DNA from: Akkermansiaceae bacterium UBA7890
GTDB taxonomy: Bacteria; Verrucomicrobiota; Verrucomicrobiia; Verrucomicrobiales; Akkermansiaceae
Length of the DNA stretch: 25,297 nucleotides
Assembly (NCBI GenBank): GCA_002501065.1
Contig: DLRK01000051.1
Span: 2,192 to 27,488, forward strand
Reading direction: 5' to 3'
The notes beneath the pieces were generated by a model. The model was not told where the DNA came from. It saw only the letters and a list, made by a program, of their open reading frames with translations, and made no database searches. This document shows, piece after piece, positions 14,835 through 23,842 of the stretch (position 1 is its first letter; every line of letters begins with the position of its first letter). A program made the translations under genes and the position numbers.

Positions 14835-17800
14835 TCACTTCCTGGAGCGGAGCTCCGGTTCGGTCCACGGGGACGTGCGTCGGGCTACGGTGGTCCGGAC
14901 GCTACGAACGCTCTCTTCGCTCACTTCCCCGGCCGTGTTCCCCCAGGAGGCACGGGTGTAGTTGAGGACGTCCGCCACCTGCTGATCGGTCAGCAGGGCC
15001 TCGTGGCCCGGCATCATGCTGTCGTATTGTTCTCCGCTGGCCTCGAGGGGCCCCTGCAACCCCTTCAGGACAATCCGGACGGGCACCTCCGTCGGTCCGA
15101 GGAGTCGCTTGGAACCGGCGAGAGGGGGGAAGACCTTCGGCAGGCCCTTCCCCTCCGGTTGGTGACACGCCACGCAGCAGGCCAGGTAGACCTGCTCGCC
15201 GCGTCGGGCACTGAGAGAGAGGGTGGTCTTTGGCGCGGTCGGCGGGCCGGCCTCGGCAGCCTCGGCAAGTCTCTTTGCCAGGCCGGTGTCCGACTGGTGG
15301 GCGAAAGCGCGCAGGCCTTTCGAGATGATCTCCGGGGTCCCGCGGATCCTCACCAGGGCATCGCGCACAATCCTGCCGAGGAGACCTTCGGGCTTGTGCT
15401 CCCCCTTCTCTTCGAGCAGGGCACGGAAAAACCCTTCCGGGTGGCGGATGACGGCGAGGCGGACCGCATCCGCGAGGTGGTTGTTCGCGGCAATGGTGGA
15501 ATCCGTGGTGACGAGGTGAAGGAGATCCTCGCCAAGCCGTGCACTGGGCGGGGCTTCCACAAGGCGGAGGGCCGCGGCCTTGCGGTCCAGCGGATCCCGT
15601 CCGGCATCCTGGAGGCGCTTGAGGCTCACGGCCGACGATTGAACGACGGCCTGGTTCCTTCCCCCCTCGTCCAATCCAATCCGGCGGGCTATCGCCGCAG
15701 CCTGGACGGCATCGAGCCTGCGGTGGTGGGCCGCGAGTGCCAGGTGGAAGCGGGTCCGGGGATTGCGGGATTGGTTGGACTTGGCGGCAAGGGTCTTGGA
15801 ATCGAGTTTCCCGGCGAGAAGGCGCTGGGCCGTCAAGCGCCAGAAAAGATTGGGATGTTCGAGGGCGGCGAGGGCCGCCGGCCCGGTCTGCAGGTTGGGA
15901 TAGGGATCGTCCTGCGTCCCCCGGGGGTAGATGCGGTAGATGCGGCCGTGCTCACGGTCCCGGTCGTCCGACCGGAGTGCATTGCCCGGCCCCTTCTGGA
16001 AGTGTTTGCGGTAGGGATTGTGGTTGCAGATCGGGTTGTACCAGTCCGCCATCCAGATCGCGCCGTCCGGCCCGACCTCCGCCGCCACCGGGGCCGACCA
16101 GGCATCGGCGGAGGCGTAGAGGTTGTGTTCGAAGCCCGTGGTTTCAAAGCGGTCTCCCCGGCGCCTGATCCCTGGTGCGGAGACGAGGTGCATGGGTGGT
16201 TCGCAGACCAGGACACGTTTGTTCCACCAGTCCTCCGGAAAACGGCGACTGGTGTAGACCGCGTGTCCCGCCGCGGAGGAATGCTTCTCTTTCGGGTTGT
16301 TCTGGAAGTAGTCGCTGGTGATGGGTGCCAGAAACTCCGGCCCGTCGGCCCTGGCCACCTGCTGACCCTTGCGGCCGAGGGACTCGAAGTGGCGGTTTGG
16401 AATGGAGAGATACCAGCTCGCATTGCCGTTGGCGGTGGAGCCCACCAGGTCGCCCTCCTCGGTGAATCCCAGTCCCCAGGTGTTGTTGCTGGTCCCCTGC
16501 ACGATTTCGAAGGCGGAACCATCCGGGAGGAAGCGGAAGACGGCCTGAGATGACTTGTGCTGCCTCCCGTTGATGGTCACGTCCAGTCCACTGTATCCCA
16601 CCGTGGCATAGATCCATCCGTCGAAGCCGTGACGAAGATTGGAGACACAGGCGTGCGTGTCGCGCAGGCCGATGCCGGACCAGAGCACGTCCTTCCGGTC
16701 GGCCTTTCCGTCCCCGTCTTCATCGCGGAGCAGGACCATGTCCGGTCCGTCGGTGGCAATCGCCCCGCCGGGGACCGGCAGGACGGAGGTGCAGATGTTG
16801 AGGCCCCCGGCAAAGACAGTGACCGTATCGGCCCGGCCGTCGCGGTCGCGGTCCTCCAGGATCTTGATGCGATCCTGCGGGTCCCCGGTCCCGATCTTAT
16901 GGGGATAGTCGAAGGCCTCCACCACCCAGAGCCGTCCCTCCTGGTCCCAGTTCATGGCGATGGGATTGACCACCATGGGCTCGGCCGCGAAGAGGCTGAT
17001 TTCGAAGCCCGGGGGCACCTGGGCGAGCTTGAGGGAATTTTCAGGAGAGAGGGGATTCTGGATCTGGTTGAGGGGGCCGACCGGGTTGTCGGGGTCCCTG
17101 GGTGCGGCCGCCGGCCGGTAGTGCAGTTTCGGGAGATCTCCCGGTGCGAGCCAGCTCACGGTGTCGTCCCGGGCGGTCCAGCGGAGGGCCCGGTGCAGAA
17201 GATCGTGATACTCGGGCAGATCCCAGCAACGGTGATCGTGCCCACTGGCAGTGTAGAAGACCCGTCCCTTGCCGTAGGTCTTGACCCAGGTCCACGGTTC
17301 CTCGTCGCGTTTCTGGAGGATGATGCGGTCCTTGCCATGGCGCTTGTGTTCGTAGGTCTCGTCCCAGCACTCGAAGCCCTTCCACCCCTTCATCACCGGA
17401 TGGTCCTCGTTCACGATGCGGGCCCGGAAAACTCCCTTTCCGTGCCTCTTGAACTGGGCTCCGAGAAGCTCGACGTATTCGGGGAAATCCGACTCCCGGA
17501 AGCAGGCGGCCGCGCAGTGCAGCAGCACGCAGCCTCCGCCCTTGCGTGCGAAGTTGAGGAGGGCCTGACCCTGGGTCTCCACGTCGAGCTTGTAGAGGTT
17601 GGCGAAGATGATGAGGACATCGTACTTGGCCAGGTTCTCCTCGGTGAGCGCTTCGACGGTGTGGGCGTAGGTCATGTTGATCGCCTTCGGGCCCAGGGCC
17701 TTGCGCAACACCCGGAAGCGGGTCGGGGGATCGTGATTGAAGAGGTTCTTGCTGCCCAGGAAGAGCACCTCGATGCGGCGGGGAGCCTCTCCCCCGTCAG

Positions 17801-17936
17801 TCTCGCCGGACTGGCCATGGGACCGCGTGATGAATCCCTTCAGGAGCAACCCGGCACAGAGAACCAGGAGCACAAGTGGGCCGACGGAAGGGCGCACAAG
17901 CGAAAGGATGCGGGCAGGGAAGGAACGACGGGTCAT
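14835..17936 (-). CDS. ThuA / PVC-type beta-propeller / cytochrome c fusion, membrane-anchored
   Basis: This 1033-aa protein has an N-terminal hydrophobic segment (about 16-36), probably a signal anchor or signal peptide. A ThuA-like glutamine amidotransferase fold follows at about 53-255 (RIEVLFLGSKNLFNH, YDVLIIFANL, GGGCVLLHCAAACF, GRVFYTASGHDHRCW). A PVC-type six-bladed propeller covers about 300-670 (FEISLFAAEPMVVNPIAMNWDQEGRLWVVE, DTHACVSNLRHGFDGWIY, GPDGAIWMADWYNP) with two DxDxDG calcium-type loops (362-370, 405-413). A helical HEAT-like region spans about 680-890. A cytochrome c ends it: CVACH at 921-925 binds haem, and Met974 or Met975 is the probable axial ligand. Such proteins are thought to oxidise sugars or alcohols outside the cytoplasm. 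A weak -10-like TATAAG lies at 17960-17965 on this strand. It diverges from a PQQ-like gene. Confidence 0.9.
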   Translation of the reverse strand: MTRRSFPARILSLVRPSVGPLVLLVLCAGLLLKGFITRSHGQSGETDGGEAPRRIEVLFLGSKNLFNHDPPTRFRVLRKALGPKAINMTYAHTVEALTEENLAKYDVLIIFANLYKLDVETQGQALLNFARKGGGCVLLHCAAACFRESDFPEYVELLGAQFKRHGKGVFRARIVNEDHPVMKGWKGFECWDETYEHKRHGKDRIILQKRDEEPWTWVKTYGKGRVFYTASGHDHRCWDLPEYHDLLHRALRWTARDDTVSWLAPGDLPKLHYRPAAAPRDPDNPVGPLNQIQNPLSPENSLKLAQVPPGFEISLFAAEPMVVNPIAMNWDQEGRLWVVEAFDYPHKIGTGDPQDRIKILEDRDRDGRADTVTVFAGGLNICTSVLPVPGGAIATDGPDMVLLRDEDGDGKADRKDVLWSGIGLRDTHACVSNLRHGFDGWIYATVGYSGLDVTINGRQHKSSQAVFRFLPDGSAFEIVQGTSNNTWGLGFTEEGDLVGSTANGNASWYLSIPNRHFESLGRKGQQVARADGPEFLAPITSDYFQNNPKEKHSSAAGHAVYTSRRFPEDWWNKRVLVCEPPMHLVSAPGIRRRGDRFETTGFEHNLYASADAWSAPVAAEVGPDGAIWMADWYNPICNHNPYRKHFQKGPGNALRSDDRDREHGRIYRIYPRGTQDDPYPNLQTGPAALAALEHPNLFWRLTAQRLLAGKLDSKTLAAKSNQSRNPRTRFHLALAAHHRRLDAVQAAAIARRIGLDEGGRNQAVVQSSAVSLKRLQDAGRDPLDRKAAALRLVEAPPSARLGEDLLHLVTTDSTIAANNHLADAVRLAVIRHPEGFFRALLEEKGEHKPEGLLGRIVRDALVRIRGTPEIISKGLRAFAHQSDTGLAKRLAEAAEAGPPTAPKTTLSLSARRGEQVYLACCVACHQPEGKGLPKVFPPLAGSKRLLGPTEVPVRIVLKGLQGPLEASGEQYDSMMPGHEALLTDQQVADVLNYTRASWGNTAGEVSEESVRSVRTTVARRTSPWTEPELRSRK

Positions 17937-18082
17937 GGTGGGGCGTGGCGGACTGCTCTCTTATAGGCGCTTGCTTCCTAGAGGGCCAGCCCATCCGGGG
18001 AGAGGGCGGGGCCAGGATCTTGAGCGATGAGAATCGAGCGGAAAGCAGTGACTCCCGGGTGCCCTGTGGTAAAGAGCCCCTT

Positions 18083-19369
18083 ATGAAACTGCTTCCGCTT
18101 GTCCTTTTCGCCGCCCTCTCCGCCGGAGTCCTTCCCGCCGCTGAATCGTGGCCCCAATTCCGCGGACCGGGTGGAGCGGCGACCGCTCCGGAAGGCGCGA
18201 AGATCCCGGTCGAGTGGAGTGAGTCCAGGAACTTGAGATGGAAGACCGCGATCCCAGGTCCGGGTTCCTCCAGTCCGATCTTCACCGGCAACCGGCTCTA
18301 CGTGACCTGCTACACGGGCTACGGGACGAACCGGGAAGAGGTGGGTGCGGTCAGGGACCTGGGTCGCCAGTTGCTCTGCCTGGATCGAAGCAACGGGAAG
18401 ATCCTGTGGAAGAAAGCGATCGAGGTGACCAACCCGGAGGATCCCTTCCGGGGCTACCTGATGGAACACGGCTATGCCAGCAGCACACCGGTCACGGATG
18501 GCGAGCGCGTGTACGTGTCCGCGGGCAAGTCGGGGCTGCACGCCTTCACGGTGGAGGGCAAGCGGCTCTGGACGAAAGAGCTCGGGAACAAGTCCAGCAA
18601 CCGGCGCTGGGGATCGGCCGCCAGTCCGGTGCTCTACCGGAATCTCGTGATCGTCAATGCCGCCGACGAGGCACGCTTGCTCATTGCCTTTGACAAGAGC
18701 AGCGGGGATGAGAAGTGGCGCTACGGATCGAAGGAACTGGAACTGGCCTTCGCCACACCACAGTTCCAGGTGGCCGGGGATGGGAGCGACGAAATGGTGC
18801 TCTCCATCCCACACGAATTGTTTGCGCTCGATCCGGCCACCGGAAAAAGGAAATGGCTGGCAAGGACGAAGGTGCCCGGAAATGTCACCCCCTCCGTGGT
18901 CATCACCGACGACATGATCTGCGCCTTCGGAGGGTATCCGCGCAAGATGAGCATCGGGTTGAAGCGCGGGGGAAGCGGAGATGTGACCGGAAACCTCCAG
19001 TGGGACAGCAAGGTCACCACCTACGTGCCGACCCCGCTGGTCTACGGGGATCACCTCTACTGGGTGAACGATTCCGCGGAAGCGGTCTGCATGGAGATCG
19101 CGACCGGAAAGGTGGTGTCGAGGAAGACGGTGGAAGGCCTGGCCCGCTCGAAGAAATTCAGTTTCTATGCCTCGATGGTACGGGTGGGCGACAGGCTTTA
19201 CGCGGTCAGTCGTCACAACGGGACCTTCGTCTTCGAGGCCAATGCGGAGATGAAGCAGCTTGCCCGGAACAAGTTCGAGGATCGTTCCGACTTCAGCGGC
19301 ACTCCCGCCCTGGCCCGGGACGCGATCTACCTGCGCTCCGGGAAGTTTGTCTACTGCGTCGGCGAATAG
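18083..19369 (+). CDS. Exported PQQ-like beta-propeller protein
   Basis: From ATG 18083 the protein has 428 residues with a signal peptide (MKLLPLVLFAALSAGVLPAA). It starts the mature part with WPQFRGPGG, the usual opening of PQQ-binding-like/quinoprotein propellers in Planctomycetes and Verrucomicrobia. Repeated blades appear as NRLYVTCYTG, LLCLDRSNGKILWKKAI, ERVYVSAGKSGLHAFTVEGKRLWTKEL, LLIAFDKSSGDEKWRY and LFALDPATGKRKWLART. The family resembles BamB and quinoprotein dehydrogenases, but I see no proof that this one binds PQQ or is catalytic. It shares a 146-bp divergent spacer with the ThuA-propeller-cytochrome c gene. Its stop lies 4 bp from the end of the convergent neighbour, so no separate terminator fits. 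Confidence 0.87.
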   Translation: MKLLPLVLFAALSAGVLPAAESWPQFRGPGGAATAPEGAKIPVEWSESRNLRWKTAIPGPGSSSPIFTGNRLYVTCYTGYGTNREEVGAVRDLGRQLLCLDRSNGKILWKKAIEVTNPEDPFRGYLMEHGYASSTPVTDGERVYVSAGKSGLHAFTVEGKRLWTKELGNKSSNRRWGSAASPVLYRNLVIVNAADEARLLIAFDKSSGDEKWRYGSKELELAFATPQFQVAGDGSDEMVLSIPHELFALDPATGKRKWLARTKVPGNVTPSVVITDDMICAFGGYPRKMSIGLKRGGSGDVTGNLQWDSKVTTYVPTPLVYGDHLYWVNDSAEAVCMEIATGKVVSRKTVEGLARSKKFSFYASMVRVGDRLYAVSRHNGTFVFEANAEMKQLARNKFEDRSDFSGTPALARDAIYLRSGKFVYCVGE

Positions 19370-19373
19370 CCGG

Positions 19374-20591
19374 TCAGGTGGCTCGGGGGGCAGCCTCCCT
19401 GCGCCTTCCCGCTCTCCAGCGGCGGAGGCTCAACCCGGCTGGAATGGCCATCAGCAGGGCCAGCATGATGATCACAAGGATGAGGCGGGGGTTGGTTGTC
19501 CCGACGCCCCGGGCATTGCCGGTAGTCACTTCTCCGGCCTTCCGGAGATAGGCCCGGAGCTGCAGCAGGGAGGCCTGGTTCATGTCGGGGGGCGGGGCCA
19601 TGACAACCGGCACGATGGCGCCCGCCAGATCCCAGCGTTCCCAGGCCATGAGGTCGGTTACGATCCCGGGGGCCAGCCCGGGCTGTCGTCTGAGGATCTG
19701 CCGGTAGGCCCCCACGATCCGGTCTCGCAAATGAACGTGACCCCGGTTCCCGTGCACCGAGAGGGCCCGGGAAATGGCCCGGATCTCCCCGGCCTCCCGC
19801 AGACCATTGGCCAGGTAATGTGTCTCCACGAAATCCAGGGCGGCTTCCGGGTCAATCTCGATCCAGGCGGTGACCCAGGCGGCCAGATGCAGAGTGCGCT
19901 TCGATTCTTCGGCGGAGCGCACTTTTCCGGCGATGAGTTGGTGGTCCCGGGGTTCGTCGCCCTGGGCCAGCAGGAGGATGTAGAGCGGATGCCATTCGGT
20001 GAGCCGGAAGTTTTGCAGGGAGGTCCTCAGGTCCTCTGCGGCGAGGGCCCCGGCGAACTCCCGGATCCTGTCGTAGGGGGCACGGGCCACCTCGAGATGA
20101 GCGAGGGCGCGGACCTGCTGGTCCCGGTGACCGAGATGTCCCGCGAAAAAGGCGGCCCGTTCATCCGGGTTGGTCTTCCATCGCTCACCGTGTTGCAGGA
20201 TCTCCTCCACCATCGGAGTGAAGGTGGCATCTGCTGCCCCGACCCACGCCCACTCCGGTTTCGGGCTGCCCCCCTGGGATCCGTAGGCGCAGATCACTTC
20301 CCGTTTACGGTTGGGGGAACGTTCCGGCTGGAGGGGTGCCTCAAGGAAGAAATCACGATCGACCCCGGCCGGATCGCCCTTCAGGACCTTGACGGTGCGG
20401 AGCCAGTAGGGAGATCCGGGATCCTCGCGGGCGAGCACGATGACTTCGGATTCGAGAAGATAATCGGCAGGGGAGGTGGTGGGGACCGGAAGGCAGATCA
20501 GGCAGGCATGGGCCGCAGGCCACATCGCCGGAAACAGGAGAAGGCCTGTCAACCAGGGCCGGGGGATCATTCGTGTCCGCTTCGAGATCAT
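19374..20591 (-). CDS. Unidentified exported protein with C-terminal membrane anchor
   Basis: The 405-aa protein has a signal peptide (hydrophobic LTGLLLFPAMWPAAHA after a basic start; ATG at 20591 or 20570), an ectodomain and a C-terminal helix at about 370-389 (LILVIIMLALLMAIPAGLSL) followed by RRWRAGRRR. This predicts a type I inner-membrane protein with most of its mass outside the cytoplasm. The mature N-terminus starts with CLICLP and continues SPADYLLESEVIVLARED...VKVLKG, loosely like netrin/TIMP-type modules ('secreted, VxxVLKG'), which is inference only. The middle is helical and repeat-like (RDQQVRALAHLEVA, AAWVTAWIEIDPEAALDFVE). I recognise no family. It follows the cytochrome c gene by 49 bp on the same strand. 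Confidence 0.7.
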   Translation of the reverse strand: MISKRTRMIPRPWLTGLLLFPAMWPAAHACLICLPVPTTSPADYLLESEVIVLAREDPGSPYWLRTVKVLKGDPAGVDRDFFLEAPLQPERSPNRKREVICAYGSQGGSPKPEWAWVGAADATFTPMVEEILQHGERWKTNPDERAAFFAGHLGHRDQQVRALAHLEVARAPYDRIREFAGALAAEDLRTSLQNFRLTEWHPLYILLLAQGDEPRDHQLIAGKVRSAEESKRTLHLAAWVTAWIEIDPEAALDFVETHYLANGLREAGEIRAISRALSVHGNRGHVHLRDRIVGAYRQILRRQPGLAPGIVTDLMAWERWDLAGAIVPVVMAPPPDMNQASLLQLRAYLRKAGEVTTGNARGVGTTNPRLILVIIMLALLMAIPAGLSLRRWRAGRRREAAPRAT

Positions 20592-20640
20592 GCCTGTGAG
20601 GAGTCGGTCCTGTCCCGGATGGGCGTTTGTTGCGGCGGGC

Positions 20641-21750
20641 CTATCCGGCCTTGCGGAGCGAACTGAGATACTCCACCAGATCGACCAGCTCGTCCGGCGT
20701 CATCAGCTGGTGAAGCCCCGGATACATGAGGGACTGCTTGAGCTTTTTCCGGGTGGAGACCTCCCCCTTGTTGATGGTCCGCTTGGCGCCGCCAATCATG
20801 GTGACAGTCAGATCCTCATCCGTCTCCACGACGATCCCGACCAAGGTGCTCTTGTCCTTCAGGGTCACTTCCCAGCCCTCGAAGCCCATGCTGATCCCGG
20901 CACTGGGTTCCAGGATCGCCTGGTAGAGGGCGTTCTTGTCCAACTTGTCGCCGATTTCCGAGAGGCCGGGCCCGAAATTGATTCCCACCCCGCCAGCCTG
21001 GTGACAGACGAGACAGGTCTTGGTGGCGAAGAGCTGTTTCCCGTTGGCGGCATTCCCCTTGCGTTTGACCAGTTCCACGACGGGAGGAAAGTTTCCCTGG
21101 CCCACGGCAAAGAGGGACCGGGCCTCCTCCCGCACCCCGGGGTCCCGGGAAAGCATGAGGATTTCGGAGGCGATCTGGTGCAGGTCCTTGGCCAACTTGC
21201 CCGCCTTCACGGTGGCCAGGAGTTCGGCCTGCTTCGCCGGGTGTTTACCGTAGAGCGCGGAGAGGGCAGCCGAGCGCACCGCCACCGCCCGGGACTGATC
21301 CGCAAGGATCTTCGGCAACTCGGCAACAAGAGCGGGAGCCCCGGTGTGGGAGATCGCCACCGCCGCGCGGGTGGCCCTGGTGTCATCCTCGCTGTGCAGG
21401 GTCTTGATGAGAAGATCGCCTGCCCCCAGGGTGACCAGCAGGGCAGCCGCTTCCGCTCCCATCGGGGTATCGGACTTTTCGAGGGCGAGCCGCAGCACCC
21501 CGGGCGCCTCCTCCTTCAGGGTGAAGCGCTCAATGAGATCGAGATAGCGCTCCCCGGCCCAGTTGCTTTTCAGGTAGCGGGCGACCGCGGCCTGCGCCTT
21601 GGCCGATCCCTGCAGGTCAAATCCCTCGATCCTCAGGATCGTCTCGACGATCAGGGCGTCCCTGGCCTCATCCGCCAGGGACGAGGCCGGGAGCGAAAGG
21701 ACCAGGACTCCGGCTGCCAGGGCGGCAGTGCAGCGACGGGGAAGAGGCAT
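20641..21750 (-). CDS. Secreted cytochrome c with helical repeat domain, partner of the upstream propeller protein
   Basis: From ATG 21750 this is a 369-aa protein with its own signal peptide (MPLPRRCTAALAAGVLVLSLPASSLA). A TTG five codons upstream is the only alternative. Residues about 28-215 are HEAT-like helices (TRATRAAVAISHTGAPALVAELPKIL). The C-terminal cytochrome c has CLVCH at 246-250 for haem attachment and Met342 (SLMYPGL) as likely sixth ligand, with GPGLSEIGDKLDKNALYQAILEPSAGIS between, as in PVC-type haem proteins. In most relatives this region is the C-terminal end of one long propeller protein; here it is a separate gene 18 bp after the propeller gene's stop. Confidence 0.88.
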   Translation of the reverse strand: MPLPRRCTAALAAGVLVLSLPASSLADEARDALIVETILRIEGFDLQGSAKAQAAVARYLKSNWAGERYLDLIERFTLKEEAPGVLRLALEKSDTPMGAEAAALLVTLGAGDLLIKTLHSEDDTRATRAAVAISHTGAPALVAELPKILADQSRAVAVRSAALSALYGKHPAKQAELLATVKAGKLAKDLHQIASEILMLSRDPGVREEARSLFAVGQGNFPPVVELVKRKGNAANGKQLFATKTCLVCHQAGGVGINFGPGLSEIGDKLDKNALYQAILEPSAGISMGFEGWEVTLKDKSTLVGIVVETDEDLTVTMIGGAKRTINKGEVSTRKKLKQSLMYPGLHQLMTPDELVDLVEYLSSLRKAG

Positions 21751-21768
21751 GAAGCAATCGGGCAATCC

Positions 21769-23727
21769 CTAGAGGTCGAGCAGGCTTTCGAGGGCCTTGT
21801 TCTTCTCCTCGCCCTTGTGGAAATCAAAGGCCCGCATGTAGCGCGGGGAGGCATGGTCCTTGAGGGACTTGTCCTTGATGATGCGGGCGAGATACGCGGG
21901 TGCCTGCTTGGAGCGGACTCTCCACACGATATCGCGGCCGCCATCGGAGTTCCAGTTCTTGCCGGCCTTGGCGAGCCAGGCCGCAAATCTGCCGTCAGCA
22001 TGCAGGTCGGATCCGATCCCGAGGGCCTCCAGATACCAGCGGTCCGCGCCGTCGTGCTGCAGGGCAAGATCAGCCCAGAGTTCGTTAGCCGCCTGTGACC
22101 CGTCAAAGCGCAGGGCGATACTGGCCTCCCGCCGGACTGCAGCAGAATTGTCCCGAACGATCTTCGCGATTTTACCCGGCATTTTGAGGCCAAGCTGGCG
22201 GGCGAGGCGAATCCCTACGATCCGGATGTCCGGGTTTTTGTCAGCAAGAGCAGCGTCCACCGCCCCATGGCCCTTGCCCTCCATCTTGCCGAGGGCCCAG
22301 AGGGCCCGGGCCCGGTGGCGGGGATTGTTCCCTTTCCAGAGTTTCTCGAGGGCGGGGACGGCCTTTTCTCCCATCTCCTGAAGAGCGGTCCAGGCGAGAT
22401 AGCGCACCTCCCCATTCGGGTTGGTCAGGGTCTTGGCGGCTCCCTCCGCGGTGGCAAGATCGATCTTGGGGACGGAGTAACTGGAACCGGGGGGCGCCAC
22501 CCGGAAAATTCTCCCTCCGTCGAGGTCACGCATCCCGTGACCTCCCACGCCCGGGTCATACCAGTCGGCCACGAAGAGGGAACCGTCGGGAGCGACGCAG
22601 ACATCCGAGGGACGGAACCACTTGTCACGGGCGCCGTAGAGGATGTTGACCATTTCGGCCGAGTAGCCGGCCCCGGTGGTTTTCACCGGATAGGCCCGGG
22701 TCACATTCGGGCCCGCGTCGCAGTGGATGACTTCGTTCTGGAATCCAGCGGGGAGCAGGGAACCTTCATACACCACGATCCCGGTGGGGGAACCCTGCCC
22801 GGTCTGCAGGAGATTGGGGACCACCCCGGGGTCGTTGAGGTGCCAGTGGCGCAGGGGCACTTCCTTCTCCATGTTGGTGCGTTTGTGATTCCATCCCTGG
22901 CCGGTGAACTCATCGCGGTAACCGTAGTTGCCGAACTCCATCACGAAATTGATACGCACGCCCTTGTTGCCGTCGTCATCATTGTCGCTCTGCCACACCG
23001 TCCCGAAGGAATCCACGCAGACCTCCCAGTTGTTGCGGAAGTTCCAGCCCAGGGTTTCCACGTTGGATCCATCGAGATCACAGCGGAAGGCCATGCCCTG
23101 CTGATAGGGCTGGCGACTGGCCTTCACCTCGTTGCCCGCCTTGTCGGTGATGATCTTACCGGAAGCATCAGCCAGCTGTCGCGAGGCATTGCCGAAATTG
23201 AAGTAGAGCTTCCCGTCGGGTCCGAAGCAGAAGGCATGGATCCCGTGATCGTGCTGGGCCCCGCCAATCTTGGTAAAGAGGGCCACCTTCTTGTCCGCCT
23301 TCAGGTCCCCGTCCTCATCGGTCATGATCCAGACGTTGTCTCCGGCCGAGACGATCACCTTGTTGCCAAGGACACAGACCCCGTGGACGGAATCGATCTC
23401 GCGTCCCTGGTAGAAGACCGTCGACTTGTCGGCCTTGCCATCTCCACTGGTGTCTTCGAGAACGAGGATCCGGTCGCCCTCCGGGCGCTTGTTGCGATGT
23501 CCCCGGTAGTTGACGACCTCACAGACCCACACGCGGCCCAGGTGGTCGATATCGATGCTGGAGGGACTCAGCATCATGGGTTCCGAGGCAAAAAGAGTGG
23601 TCTCCAATCCCTCTCCCACGTCGAGGTTGGCAACCGCTTTCTCGGGAGGCTGCTTGGCAAGTCCGGGGGTGGCCAGGGCCACGCTGAGAGCGAGAAGGGA
23701 AAGGGCGGGTCGACGGTTGGTGTGCAT
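21769..23727 (-). CDS. Secreted PVC-type beta-propeller/HEAT protein without its own haem domain
   Basis: The 652-aa protein carries a signal peptide (MHTNRRPALSLLALSVALATPGLA). The mature part begins with the PVC-type propeller motif GLETTLFASEPMMLSPSSIDIDHLGRVWVCE, and blades follow with two calcium-type loops (DTSGDGKAD at 92-100, DEDGDLKAD at 137-145), the block GGAQHDHGIHAFCFGPDGKLYF and WFRPSDVCVAPDGSLFVADWYDPGVGGH at about 370-397. Residues about 430-560 are HEAT-like helices (VRYLAWTALQEMGEKAVPALEKLW, HRARALWALGKMEG). It ends at FDFHKGEEKNKALESLLDL without CxxCH. The missing cytochrome is encoded by the next gene. Family members are thought to be periplasmic sugar/alcohol oxidoreductases, but this is not proven. 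Confidence 0.88.
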   Translation of the reverse strand: MHTNRRPALSLLALSVALATPGLAKQPPEKAVANLDVGEGLETTLFASEPMMLSPSSIDIDHLGRVWVCEVVNYRGHRNKRPEGDRILVLEDTSGDGKADKSTVFYQGREIDSVHGVCVLGNKVIVSAGDNVWIMTDEDGDLKADKKVALFTKIGGAQHDHGIHAFCFGPDGKLYFNFGNASRQLADASGKIITDKAGNEVKASRQPYQQGMAFRCDLDGSNVETLGWNFRNNWEVCVDSFGTVWQSDNDDDGNKGVRINFVMEFGNYGYRDEFTGQGWNHKRTNMEKEVPLRHWHLNDPGVVPNLLQTGQGSPTGIVVYEGSLLPAGFQNEVIHCDAGPNVTRAYPVKTTGAGYSAEMVNILYGARDKWFRPSDVCVAPDGSLFVADWYDPGVGGHGMRDLDGGRIFRVAPPGSSYSVPKIDLATAEGAAKTLTNPNGEVRYLAWTALQEMGEKAVPALEKLWKGNNPRHRARALWALGKMEGKGHGAVDAALADKNPDIRIVGIRLARQLGLKMPGKIAKIVRDNSAAVRREASIALRFDGSQAANELWADLALQHDGADRWYLEALGIGSDLHADGRFAAWLAKAGKNWNSDGGRDIVWRVRSKQAPAYLARIIKDKSLKDHASPRYMRAFDFHKGEEKNKALESLLDL

Positions 23728-23842
23728 GATGAAGAAATAGCGTGGTCAATGGGGGATCAGCAACGTGAAAACCCGGCCTGATCTATCGCTGAATATTCCG
23801 CCCCCACACCATCAGGCGATTCTCCCGGCGGAGGGCGAATAG

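Noticed and set aside
15003..17966. Two long plus-strand open frames (516 and 469 aa) opposite the ThuA-propeller-cytochrome gene
   Set aside because: The minus frame has clear ThuA, propeller and CxxCH features across the full length; the antisense translations show none.
17978..19216. 412-aa minus-strand open frame opposite the PQQ-like gene
   Set aside because: The plus frame has a signal peptide and repeated propeller blades; the minus translation is Arg/Pro/His-rich without features.
21750..21771. Possible frameshift joining the propeller gene to the cytochrome gene
   Set aside because: The downstream gene has a convincing signal peptide of its own, which a simple frameshift of a fused protein would not create, so a genuine two-gene arrangement is preferred.
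19260..23781. Long plus-strand open frames (468, 540 and 504 aa) opposite the cytochrome, propeller and membrane-protein genes
   Set aside because: They are antisense to proteins with signal peptides and haem or propeller motifs and look like composition-driven shadows.
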